A stretch of 64,000 nucleotides of DNA from Cymbidium sinense. Its lineage: Eukaryota; Streptophyta; Magnoliopsida; Asparagales; Orchidaceae. This document shows positions 52,920-63,961 of the stretch, one piece after another. How positions within the stretch are numbered: position 1 is the stretch's first letter; every line of letters begins with the position of its first letter. The translations under genes and the position numbers were made by a program. The stretch lies in assembly GCA_021442155.1 (NCBI GenBank), contig CM038216.1, positions 155,047,983 through 155,111,982 on the forward strand. Reading direction: 5' to 3'. Under the pieces are notes generated by a model, which was not told the origin of the DNA, did no database searches, and was given only the letters and a program-made list of their open reading frames with translations.

Positions 52920-55515
52920 CATACCTTCTACTGTTGGTATTGTATGGGCACGATGACTTGTAGTGACCAACTGTCTTGCACAAATTATAGGATATGCTAC
53001 TACTAGCTCTATTTTCATCCATTATATTTCTGATCTTGCTAGTGCGCGATTTACCAGACCTTCTACAAAAATTAGGAGGCAACAACTCATTAATACCTTG
53101 CTTAGCGCTGAAGCTGGCCAATCCAAACGTTCAAGCAATGTATGAAACTTTGCTATGTATGTAAGCTTATATAAATACAGTGAGTAATACTGTGAAACAT
53201 ATACCATGTGATTTAATCTTCTAAATCCCAAAGCAGCAATAGCATGGGGGCATGACAAATGATATATAAGCGTCTTGTGCAACGCAACAACGACCACTAT
53301 TGGATAGATCGATTAAATGATCAGTTGGACCTATCAAACACATGCATCTCTCTAGAGTTGATGTTAACTAGTTCTCGAAAATGTTTAGCTTCCCTTTCAA
53401 AATGTTGTAACATGGTTAATTCCATTGTGTGAATATAGATAAGTTCACTTTCTACTGTTGAGTTGTAGTGGAAAATCTTTTCATAAATAGTGCAAATAAG
53501 TTCTAGTAAATAGCAGTGATCAATACCTGAATAGGCAAATCACGTGCACGTTTAAGAACATCATTAAAATATTCAGATGCACTAATTTTCATAGTTCCAT
53601 AACGCATTCCATCATCATCTAGTAATGACCATCTAACTGGATCTCGCTCTACAAGCCATTTGTGTGCTTCTTCTTTACATTCTTTATGCCTATCATATAG
53701 CAATTAAACTCATGAATGTCATCAATGTTTCCATCCATATACATATTTTGGCATAGAAACTCCACATCACCAATTCCCAACATACGTGTAGCTTTTTTGA
53801 AATTCTCACGCTGATGTTGCAAGAAATGTCTGTGAGCAACCCAAGGAAAAATTTCTCTACACCCGCGCAACAAGCGTGCATGTTTATCTAATATTATACG
53901 AAGATCACGTCTTGCTGACACAACAGGTAACAGCTCCTATAAACACATCAGGAAAAATTGTCATGATTCATTTAACTCAGATTCAACCATAGCAAATGCA
54001 AGAGGAAACAAATCATTATTTCTATCTATTCCAACAGTAGTCAATAATATACCACGGTACTTGCCCAACAAAAATGTATCATCCAAGATGGGGACAGGAC
54101 GACAACTACCTCAACCCAAAATAGAAGGACCAAATGCCCAAAAAACTCATTGGAATCGATGTAAACTACTATACTATATTCTGTAGATTGTACTTGGTAA
54201 AATGGAAGAAACTGCTTCCATAAAGATGTTGAGAGTCATATAAGGCTCTTTCAACGCCCAAAAATTGTTTTTGTTGTCTTACGTCGACCATCCCAGGCTT
54301 TCATGTAAGATACTTTAACATTAAATTTTGATTACATCCTACTTATAATCTTCCTAAGTTTCAGATCAATTTGATGCCTGATTATAGGTATAATGAAATA
54401 AGCAATGAATTTGGAACTACACTGTCGATGACCACTATCTATCACTGTATTGATACACCTGTGGTCATCTCCAACTATGGAGATTCTCCAGGCACCCCCG
54501 AGATGCTTGTTGCGTCTACAATGCAAGCGTCAATTACATGCTCTATTGGCACTATCGTGATGTACATATATCACAGTATAGTTCATCTGGTTTGAGGTGA
54601 CTGTTTGAAATTGAACATTATTAACTATACATCAACCAATAATAGCAAACTGAAGACTCTTTTTACTTATGAAACACATTCGTTCAACAAAATCCCTTGG
54701 GATTTTAACATCATCTGATAGGATATTTTCATCAGATGGACTATCCAAGTAAATATCGTTGTCTCATTCTCTAGTGGTTTGACACATCCAGACGTACTCA
54801 TTATTAGTAAACATTTCACATTCACTCTTAATATTTCGGAATGAATGATTCTTTAACATATCCTGACTAGCTACATTACCAACCATAGCTTCTAACCAAG
54901 GTGAAAAATCATCATCACTGATACCCTGCTTAGAGCCACTGCTCATAGTCTCATACGCATCATCACTTATAGCACTCTGAGACACATATGGTTCCTCTGA
55001 TTGATAAATAACATTATCACTGGATCTATTATTTCACGACATACATCAGTAACACGACACACATCACCATGAAAAATTAACAATGAAAGTAGGGAAAGAT
55101 AAACAAAGTATTATCTGGGAATCATTTTGTCAAAGCTACTCTGTGTCATCAAAGGAGCAGGTGTGATGAAATCACGTGTATGGGTCGATGGTATATCGAC
55201 TGGCCTCAACACTGGATCAGCTGATATGGATGCAACATTAGCATCTTTGACTCCCACATAAAGCACTAATGTCTGATGAGAAGCTTCGTCTAGTATAACA
55301 TTACAAATTTCAACATCTGAAATAACAGGCGCTATAAATCCATTACCCACTAAATAGCGACATGTTAGACTAACTGTGTGATGCTCTGAATCAATGTGCA
55401 GTGATCTCATAATTCTTTATTTCAAATCCAATAAGGTATTGTGCCTCAGAATCTTGATTGGACGATTTCGACCACCCATATAACTTGGAATGAACTAGTC
55501 ATCGACACTTAGTTC
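52920..55515 (-). pseudogene. mudrA-type transposase of MULE B, pseudogene
   Basis: N-terminus ELSVDD(stop)FIPSYMGGRNRPIK near 55500 and the MULE N-terminal region to 55111 (RSLHIDSEHHTVSL, DEASHQTLVLYVGV). Acidic linker SDDAYETMSSGSKQG near 54950. Catalytic region: DDTFLLGKYRGILLTTVGID near 54070 (first catalytic Asp kept; the usual DG is DD), RIILDKHARLL (second Asp) near 53900, then the FLCQNMYMDGN and ARDLPIQVLITAIY blocks. A SWIM-type CPHAIAA follows at about 53240, and a C-terminal half-knuckle CKTVGHYKSSC near 52960. Stops and frame shifts throughout. Confidence 0.82.
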
Positions 55516-56390
55516 ACCTCTGGATAATAAGATCATGAAACCAACTTTGTACTAATTCTTGACAAGATGAATTGAGAATTAAATATCTAAAGTATAATCA
55601 ACCATATTAGGATTACGTAAATTTAAAATAGCTTGCACAAATAAATATTTTCACGAATATATTCATTTTACATTTTATTTGTAGGCTTAAGCTAATCATC
55701 CACATAAGCAAGAAGCCAAATGCTACTCTAGTGGAATTTTTTTGAATGCAATAGGCCTAATGCATTCCTTCACTTCAACCATCCAACTTGAATCCTACTA
55801 ATATCATCCTAAAATATTTCACAAACAATAGACCTGGCATATCTTAGACATTCACACTTTTTAATGACGTGATCATACAAAATTACAACACAAATCTCTA
55901 AACCATAAGCCCAATCCCTAAACTAAAACCCTAAACCAAATTCTAACAATGCATATAACCTAATCAATTACAAATAAAAAAATTAGAGATTTACCGTACG
56001 TTCACAAAGATCGGCGTCAATGTGCGCTGCGAACCACATAAATAGTTGGTGGAAACTCCCCTAAAAGCAACGGAGCCACCAAAAGCGTCGCCGGAAACTT
56101 CCCTAAAAGCAACAGAGCCGCCAAAAGCCAACATTGGGTTTCTCAGGACGAAGTCAAGGCTGCGCGAGGATCTGTCGACCAAGGAAATAGGCTTCTCGGT
56201 GGCTAGCGACAAAGGGAACTTGGTTGTCCAACAATGGTCGATGATCGGAGCTTTGGCGAAGAGCGGGAAGACTGGTCGGAGCATCGGTGGAGAGTAGGAA
56301 GGCCACTCGGTTGATCAGACAAATGAAACCACAAACGAAATCGCAGAATGGCTCATGCGAATGGGGCCGATCAATTGGATCGACCCCATT
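55516..56390 (-). other. 5' leader of MULE B with GC-rich zone and 42-bp tandem repeat
   Basis: 55990-56330 is GC-rich and contains a 42-bp tandem duplication beginning GGAAACTCCCCTAAAAGCAA at 56051 and GGAAACTTCCCTAAAAGCAA at 56093. A 97-residue minus-strand frame (56284-55991) reads FGGSVAFREVS twice because of it. Not called a gene: no known homology. Confidence 0.5.
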
Positions 56391-56399
56391 TGATAATCT

Positions 56400-56595
56400 A
56401 AGCTAGTTGCCCGTTTAACGGGCGACTTTCTCTCGGCATTACAAAGCTAGTCGCCCGATGTTGCCCCACCACATCGGAGCCTACGTGGCAAGCAAGTCAC
56501 CTATTAAATGGGCGACTATACCTATATCTAATTTTTTTTAAGATACTTAAATTATTAATTACATTTTAAACCATACTTCTTTTAAAAATTTTGTC
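56400..56595 (-). repeat. Right TIR of MULE B
   Basis: Outer about 100 bp match 49859-49960 in inverted orientation. Inner part has three GGGCGAC/GTCGCCC motifs (56421, 56451 and 56508), including the near-palindrome GCCCGTTTAACGGGC. Confidence 0.8.
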
Positions 56596-56605
56596 TTTTC
56601 CAGCT

Positions 56606-56710
56606 CATGCAGTCGTAAGAGTGCTTCATATCTACTTTAATAGCCATAAAACCAACTTGTGAGGTAGAGTGCTGAAATTTGTTGATGATTTTTGGTGCAA
56701 ATCTGTAAAA
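56606..56710 (-). pseudogene. L1 ORF2 relic, upstream piece separated by MULE B
   Basis: The minus strand reads FQHSTSQVGFMAIKVDMKHS followed by YDCMSW, the reverse transcriptase motif of the GYMAVKLDMSKAYDRVEW type. It breaks exactly at the MULE B target duplication and continues at 49858. Upstream of 56710 L1 text is lost. Confidence 0.75.
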
Positions 56711-56974
56711 CAAAAGAAGATATACATAATAATTATGTTACATCAAGAATGAATGAATGACCCAAAAAGATCCCCTCTCCTGTCACATGTCGTATTCTTA
56801 AATGGAAAAACCAAAGGTATACACGTCAACAATAATATTAGTAATTATAAAACTATATTTATATATATTTGCATTAACTATTCATATAACCTCCTTAGTA
56901 ATAACTTTCTAGTCATTAGGGCGATCTATATTCGAACAAGTTTGGCGGTCATATATTTCCTTTCAAGAACTTGA
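56711..56974. other. Anonymous DNA between L1 and gypsy relics
   Basis: AT-rich; the short open frame at 56753-56974 has no recognisable homology. Confidence 0.3.
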
Positions 56975-57714
56975 CTCGAGCTCTGCAATAGAAAGATTAT
57001 TCGGTGGATGGTACTCATATAAATCTGATATATTGAAGGTTTAGAGATATTAGTCGGAGGAAGAGAGACAATTTATGCATTGTTGTTAATTTTCTTGAGG
57101 ATAAGGAATGGACCCAACTTCCTTGGTTTAAGTTTTGAATATATACTGTGGAAACCTTTCTTTTCTCAAATAAACCATAACTAGATCCCCAACTTGAAAC
57201 TCCTTGAATCTTCTCTTTTTGTCTACTTGTTGCTTGTAATTGTGAGTACTTTCTTGTAGCTTCTGTCTAACATTCTACAGCAATGTGGTGAAGTTTGTGG
57301 TGGTGTTCTTGGCTTGTCTATTTGTGGGTTTTGGTAAGACAACAAGATCCATGACGTGATTGGGTATTTTAGTATAAACAATACTTAATGGAGATTGACT
57401 TGTAGATCTGTTGCCGAATTGTATGCAAGTTCGACGATCTAAAATCTTATCCCACTGACCAGTTTGTTCACCGGCAAGGCATCATATCATATTAGTAAGG
57501 CTGCGATTAACCACCTCAGTTTGGCCATTTGTTTGGGGGTGGTAAGCGAGAACTCATTGCAATTCAATTTTTGTAATCGCATAATTCATGACAAAAAAGC
57601 TAATGAATTTAACATCTCATGGATATGAGACTTCGTGGGATTTAGTGAGCGATCTCTTTAAAGAATATTGGCCACAATTGAAGCACCAAATATTCTTTAG
57701 CACGTAATAAAATG
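56975..57714 (-). pseudogene. Ty3/gypsy integrase relic
   Basis: The minus strand gives long clear runs of gypsy integrase: HFITC(stop) at the MULE C junction, FFKEIAH, RDVKFISFF, then AYHPQTNGQTEVVNRSL at about 57550. These are followed by GEQTGQWDKIL, PLSIVYTKIPNHVMDLVVLP, KRRFKEFQVGDLVMVYLRKE and FNISDLYEYHPP. Less decayed than the gypsy element at 25-30 kb and of a different lineage (VYTKxPNH type). No LTR seen. MULE C interrupts it on the right; the catalytic Asp block upstream of HFI is not in the window. Confidence 0.85.
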
Positions 57715-57800
57715 TGGGCTTAATTTTAAAGTAGGCTTAATTAAAACATTAATTACATAATTAGGAATGAAAAAAAATTAAAAATAGACCAAGTCTCCGT
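57715..57800 (+). repeat. Left TIR of MULE C
   Basis: Aligns with the reverse complement of the right end of B: TTAATTTTAAAGTAGGCTTA, then AACATTAATTACATAATTAG and an A-rich tract. More diverged than A is from B. Confidence 0.65.
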
Positions 57801-57971
57801 TCAGCGGTATTGTGTAGCATCCGTCGTTAATCGTCGCTGTTGAGCAGGGACCTCTTCCACTATAATGTGGCGATGAGATCTATTCGCCCGATCTACCTGC
57901 TTCCTCCCGACCCGCTACTCCTGAGAAGTTCGCCGACCGACGCCGCCGATGCCCCACCTGCTACTGTTCGA

Positions 57972-58590
57972 TCTAGGGTTTAGAGTTGATCTCATTTTTT
58001 TGAGATATTTTTTGCAACCCTAAAGTTTTTAGTTCATTCTATTTGTGATTGTTTAGTGATTAGATGTATTTTATTAGTTTAAATGTGTGATTAATAATTT
58101 TATATGCTAGATCTATAAGGTTGGATGCTACATTTGTATTTTTAGAGAAAAATACATCTTTAAGCGTGGATGTGTGTTTTAGATCGTGTGTGATGTTTGT
58201 TTAAATTATTTTCTAGGGTTTATAGTTGATCCATTTATTTTCTGAAGTATTTTTATAACCCTAAATTTTTAAGAGACTATTATTTATGATTGTTGAATGT
58301 TTAAGTGTAAATTATTAGTTTAAATGTGTGATTAGTAGGTTTAGATGCAAGATCTCTAAGGTTGGATGCTACATTTCAGATTTTTTGATAAAAATATATC
58401 TTTTAAATTAGATGTGTGTTTAATATCGCCTGGGATATGTGCTTAAATATTATTCTAAAGTTTAGAGTGGATCCATTTATTTTTTAAGGTATTTTTTGTC
58501 ACCTTAATTTCTTAAGTTAATGTTATTTATGATTGTTAAGTGATTAGGTGCAAAAAGTTAGTTTAAATTATAGATCCATTTATTGTTATT
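57972..58590 (+). repeat. About 240-bp tandem repeat (2.6 units) in the MULE C leader
   Basis: Unit landmark TCTAGGGTTTAGAGTTGAT at 57972, 58212 (one change) and, diverged, 58454. Also shared: AAGGTTGGATGCTACATTT (about 58119 and 58359), GATTGTTnAnTGnTTAnnTG and AGTTTAAATGTGTGATTA. No frames. It lies between the GC-rich 5' zone (57790-57970) and the transposase, so it may be leader or intron. Confidence 0.85.
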
Positions 58591-58705
58591 TTAAAATAAA
58601 TTGAATTTATTCTTTAACTAGGTGAGATAACGGATTATCTGTGTTGTGATTTTCTTAGCTAAAAATAAGTTAAGATATTATTTGCATAGTTTTATATTAT
58701 GACAG

Positions 58706-61230
58706 TGAACTCACTGTAAGTGATGATTTTATTCCTTCTTATACTGGTGGGAAAAATCGTCCAATACAAATCCCAAGGTAGATTAATTTCATGGACTTAC
58801 AGAGGTGCATTATGAGGTCATTGAAGTTAGATCTAATAAAGTTATGTGTTAGTCTAATAGGCCAGTTTCCTATTGGTGCGGGATATTGTAGCTCACATTC
58901 ATGATGAAGTATGTGAGTCTATAATCATTGTAGCATGTGCTCTGCCTATAGTGATTTATGTTGAAGTTAATAAACTATCAAATGAAGAAAGAATGATAGG
59001 CAATATTGAGGAGTGTCAGAGAGCTCCAATTATTACTGAATACATCACACGAGCATCTCAACTACTCATTGATGTGAAAGCATATGGATCTGCACCATCT
59101 GACCATGCCTACTTTCTTTGGGACAAGTTTTGATTTTATGGGTGACCCTCAAGATAATTCCATAAATTCACTATCTTCTTAAGATGAGGGGTATGAAATT
59201 GTGCCTATAATAATAGCGGTGATACTGCTGATAATGATGATATTGATGCAGAGCGGGCTACTTTATTGGCCACAGAACCATCTATCAAAGGTTGGAGACC
59301 TAATTAAAGAATATTCAGTCATAACAAATCATACTAAAGAGCACTTGTTATCTAATAATGAGTATATGCATTGTGCCAAACAGCTAGAGAATGAGATGAT
59401 GAACTGACATTTAATGGGTCATCAGATGAGTCAGCATTTGAAGAAGAAAATAGCATTCAGATGAACTACCGGAAGATATATGCTTTCATAATAAGATGCA
59501 GCTTCATTCACTCTTCAAAGATGGTCCATCTTACATAATGTTGAATTTCTGATCTATGCTTCAAACAAAACAAAGTTTTTTGTGTTGTGCATGTATCATG
59601 CTCACCCAACTGCATCTTGTAGCGGCGATTACATGCAAGCTTAAGTAGAAGATTGGGTGGTGCATAAAGGATTGGCAGTATTGGCTCACCTCATACTGCA
59701 GTCATTCAGTGCTCAATGCTGGACACAGATAATGCATATCTCAGTTTATCAGTTACTTCATTCGACCTGCCGTTAGGCGTCAACTGGATTTGAAGCCCAG
59801 AGAAATCATATGCCATATCGAGTCCAAATTTAATATAAGAGTGTCTTACATGAAGGTCTGGGATGTGTGCTGCAAGATAGTGAAGATAATTTTTGGCAGT
59901 TGGGAGGAATCCTATCGATCCTTAGAGAAATTATGGGTGATGTTTGTTCAGTTATGTCAGGATCTGTGCATCGAGTGCACAAAATCAAACAGATTTCAAC
60001 TACTTTTCTGGGCATTCGAGCCTTCAATTTCAGGTTGGCAGTACTGTCATCCAATTTTATTTCTTGATGGGACATTCCTCCTAGGTAAGTATAGGGGGAC
60101 TTTACTTAGCCCAGTTGAGATTGATGTGAACAACGATTTATTTTCATTGCCCTTTGCAGTTGTTGAATCAGAATGTATTAAGTCATGGGTTTGATTTTTA
60201 AAGACACTGTAGGACTTAATCTCACTAATCTCTATAAGAGTTATCTTTGTATCATATCTAATAAGCATGCGGGTCTTATGCATGGTTGTAGAGAAATATT
60301 CTCTTAGGTTACGCAATACTTTTACCTCCGTCATCTGAGAGAGAATTTCAAGAAATCTATTAGGCAACTTAGAATAAGGGATATAGAATTCATTTGCCAG
60401 AAAATATATGTAGCAAGTAATACTGATGATATCCAGATTTTCGAAGAGTATATGTCTACAATTAAGAACATTAAGCAGGAGGCTTATGATTGATTGGTTT
60501 CAAGGGATGTGGTCTTTAACCCATGATGGTGGCAACATGTATGACACAATGATCACAAATGCAATTGAATGCTTTAATGGTATACAAAAGAGAGCACGTG
60601 ACTTGCCAATTCAGATGTTGATTACTATTATTTACTATAATATAGCCTCCCTTTTCATGAAGCGCCTTGAAACAGCAATAAATCTTGGCAGCCAACATGA
60701 CTCTATCTTCTTTTCACATGTCAAGGCAACTCTATAGAGTAATGAACGTGAGGCAAGGAGACTTCCTGAGCCTGTCAAGATAAATACTAATGAGTATCAT
60801 ATGTTTGATAGATCCAGCAGAACTTATAAGGTTGAGCTACTATAAAACAATAATTACAGGTGTACCTGCAAACAACCTCAAGCTTACCACATCCCCTGTC
60901 CTCATGTAATTTATGTGTTGGGCTAATGACATCTTAGTAACGTGTAATATGTTTTCGTCTGCTACACTTTGCAATTTTACAGTAGCACCTACCAGGAAGA
61001 ACTCCATGTCATCTCTGATCGTGATGAGTGGCCAGAGCACATCATCACAAGCAGCTACACAGAGTACTTTCCATCAAATATCAAGAGAAAGTCTGGCCGA
61101 CCAAGGACAACTAGATTCAGAAATACAATGGACGAGGCTAATACAAGAAGCACTAGGATTTATAGTGTATGTAAAACTACTGTCCACAACAGAATGACAT
61201 GTCCTCGTACTCGACGCCACATAATTTAAG
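58706..61230 (+). pseudogene. mudrA-type transposase of MULE C, pseudogene
   Basis: N-terminus ELTVSDDFIPSYTGGKNRP at 58706. The MULE-specific segment and catalytic core are open at 59790-60194: MKPREIICHIESKFNIRVSY, IFGSWEESYRSL, FWAFEPSISGWQYC and FLDGTFLLGKYRGTLL (first catalytic Asp). The second catalytic block reads CIISNKHAGLMHG, where copy B has a D, so Asp is replaced by Asn. Later: WSLTHDGGNMYDTMITNAIE, RARDLPIQMLI and EARRLPEPVKINTNEYHMFD. The SWIM zinc-binding segment YRCTCKQPQAYHIPCPHV is intact near 60860. The C-terminus has RKSGRPRTTRFRNTMDE and a knuckle remnant VCKTTVHNRMTC (first Cys lost). Six or more frame breaks. The best preserved of the three copies. Confidence 0.88.
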
Positions 61231-61735
61231 CCAATTCTGGGTCATCTTATCTAGTTAACTTGTGTTAAGCTGATGTATTGAACTTACTCTATTGTTTGGT
61301 GTCTTATGTACTTCCTAATTTTAGGTTACTTATGTTTTCTATGCTACTATATCATGGGTTGTATCTAAACAGTTGCAGATTTAGTCTTAAGGGGTCTATT
61401 GCTGCTGAGATTTGTTTGATGCAGTAGGTGACAGTGAAGCTCAGGTTGCTTGTGAATTTTGGAGCATTTTGTTGAGACTTGGATGACATATAATGTATAT
61501 GAAAGTGATTTTTTTTCAACTATTTTGGCCTTATATATCATTCTACAATGTGTGAGTACCATGTAATTTTGTAGTTGTGAATGTGCTTCATTTAAAAGAC
61601 TTCAATCTTAAAGAAATCTAGCAATGTGTTAGTAGCATGTAATTTTGTTCAAGTTTGACTCACTTTTTGTTAAATACTGTAACATATGTAATTTTGTTAT
61701 ACTTTATTGCATGGTTATAATGCATAAATTATTTA
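61231..61735 (+). other. Spacer between transposase and PMD gene in MULE C
   Basis: About 500 bp of T-rich sequence, plausible 3' UTR of the transposase transcript and promoter of the PMD gene. No clear TATA box or terminator can be singled out. Confidence 0.35.
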
Positions 61736-61739
61736 AAGG

Positions 61740-63961
61740 AAAATTTTTTGCTGAAGAACTAGTACACCCCGCACATAGGAGGCGAAGGTCTGCAAAGGTG
61801 ACTGTTATGGACTACCCCCCACCGACTGAAGTTCACCATAGTATTGTGACATTATGTGGTAGATACAGAGCAACGCATCCTGACTTAGTAAACATTCTTC
61901 TTTATAAGCTTCGTATTTAAATTATTCATTTAATGTTGCATACTGACCAAGCAGAGGCTGCTTCTTCAATGTTATATAAGCTATAGTGCTCGAGGCTGTC
62001 TCTTATTTATTGATGTTCAGATAATGGCCAATAAATTGCTCGAGATTTATGAATGTTTTATGGCAGCTGGACTAGATTGTGTCTCACAGATGCGGTATAT
62101 TCGACTGGATCACCACTTGCTCATAGCTTTTGTTGAACATTGGTAACCTCAGTCAAATACGTTCTACTTGCCCGTTGGAGAGATGACGATTATACTACAA
62201 TATGTTGCTATGATTTTGGGTGTTCATATAGATGATCTAAATTTTGTTGGCAAGATTATTGTCGGAGGAGGGAAACAGTGGGCTTCATGGCCAGATTACT
62301 GTGATGAGTTAATAGGAGCACACCTAGAGCCACATATTATCTACCATGATCCGATCCAGCCGCATATCACATTAAAATTCGGCATGGGATAGGCTTGAGC
62401 ACAGACATGTTTGCCCTTATGATGGCTGCATTGGACATACTACAGGGATTCCTATATAGATCTGCCCGAGGCTCAGTTTGCTATGCATGTCAGGACGTAC
62501 ATACTTTTTACGATTGATTCTTTTCTTATGCCAGACACATCGAGCTCTGAGGTGCACTTGCAGTATCTGTCATTACTAAAGGATGTTGATACATTTAAAG
62601 AGTTCTCATTGGGTTTGGCCGTGCTTGCTCATTTATATAGGGAGCTACATAAGGCGATGAAGCCGAAGTGTACGAATATGACTGGATTCCTACACTTACT
62701 GCAGGTATGGGCATAGGAGTATAATCATGTTGGTAGACCCACATTACATATACCATACCCTACAGACATAGATGGTCTAAGTGTGGGATATCGGTGAAAT
62801 GAAGGGTTCATCCGAGAGAAGACACCATCCCACATCAGAATGTACAGAGACGAGTTAGATGTACTGTTGCAGAGTCAAGTATGCTTCTTTGATATAATAT
62901 TTAATGAATTGATTGTTAGATACTTTACAACTAACTTCAAATTTTTTTACCTAAACTTTTTAAGTGATATGGGAGCTATATAGACATCAGATTCGTGTAC
63001 GTGTTGTAGATATATGCTTACAGGGTGATGAGATATGGCTGGTCAGAGTACCAATGATTTGTTGGAAATGAGTTGAGTGGTACTTGCCTAATCGTGTGCT
63101 TAGACAATTTGGTCTTCCACTTATGATTGATACAACACTAGTAGATCCCTCTTTCTAGCTAGTTGATGGCCGAGAAAAAGTAGATGTTGATTGGATCGAT
63201 TACCACTAGACTTACATTGTTCAGTGGGAGAGCCGACATGATTCAGTTGTGGTGGTAGATTCATCCCAACAATACGGGGAGTCAGTGATCAACTGATACA
63301 TTAGGTGGTATCGATCTTGGGCTTCACTCTATATGTTGAAAGCACCAATAATTCCTCTGGACACCTATTACCCTCGAGCGCTTGGAGAGTGATTAATGGT
63401 AAGCTTGTTTCTTACATAAAAATCATTGTTTTATATAATGATCTAACCCTAAATAACTATATCTTCAATATAGGGTGAGCACATCCTAAACACTGAAGAT
63501 GTATTCCAGCATTATTTTAGGAAGGATGAAGATACATAATTTCAGCATTCTATTAATCAGTACAAGGAGTTACATAGGGATCTACAATGCAATATGCATA
63601 TCTCTGATAGTACGGGGAGATTCAAGGTACTTCATCATTAGTACAGTCGGATGGGCCAACTATGGATGCTATTCCTTCCTCTACACTAGTGGTCGGGCCC
63701 TCTATTTATACATTCACACAGCCATCACATTATTCATATCAAGAAGTTATGTGGAGTCAGATGCAACAATGGCAGGCACTAGTTCCTCCCAAATATGGGA
63801 CTCCATAATTTCATATGACACCCCCGTATGGAATGTACCCTGGTTACTCGGTCCCGACGCAGGCTTCAGCCGATGTACCTGGTGTTACACACTTAGGTTA
63901 TTAGCAACAACCCGCTGAGCAGGTTAAGCAAGAAGAGCATCATCAAGAGCATCATTTATGA
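61740..63961 (+). pseudogene. PMD gene of MULE C, pseudogene
   Basis: Blocks in order: HPAHRRRRSAKVTVMDYPPP with TEVHHSIVTLCGRYRATHPD (61760-61880); YECFMAAGLDCVSQMRYIRL (about 62050); LPVGEMTIILQYVAMILGVH and WPDYCDELIGAHLEPHIIYH (62168-62392); FAMHVRTYILFTIDSFLMPD and LQYLSLLKDVDTFKEF (62483-62716); GRPTLHIPYPTDIDGLSVG (about 62740); and a YRSWASLYMLKAPIIPLDTYYPRA-like block near 63310. The end is a Pro/Gln/Tyr-rich tail closing with VKQEEHHQEHHL and a stop at 63959-63961. It aligns along its length with B and, in parts, A. Stops at about 62140 and 62392 and later frame shifts disable it. The low-complexity tail may be an activation- or interaction-type region, which is inference. Confidence 0.83.

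Larger units (their letters stand above)
49859..56595 (-). mobile_element. MULE copy B (complete, two-gene with PMD)
   Basis: 6.7 kb bounded by inverted repeats: left GCTAAATTTTAAAAATAAGT, right in reverse complement GACAAAATTTTTAAAAGAAG, both running into TTAAAATGTAAT. It is flanked by perfect 10-bp direct repeats TTTTCCAGCT at 49849-49858 and 56596-56605. Genes read leftward: transposase (55515-52920), then PMD (52745-50600). An RTE fragment lies between the PMD gene and the left TIR. The flanking L1 reading on both sides (DMKHSYDCMSW on the right, WKILVKVLNK on the left) confirms the insertion boundaries. Confidence 0.92.

Noticed and set aside
55991..56284. 97-residue minus-strand frame in the MULE B leader
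   Set aside because: No recognisable domain; repetition comes from the 42-bp tandem duplication. Kept as a finding, not a gene.
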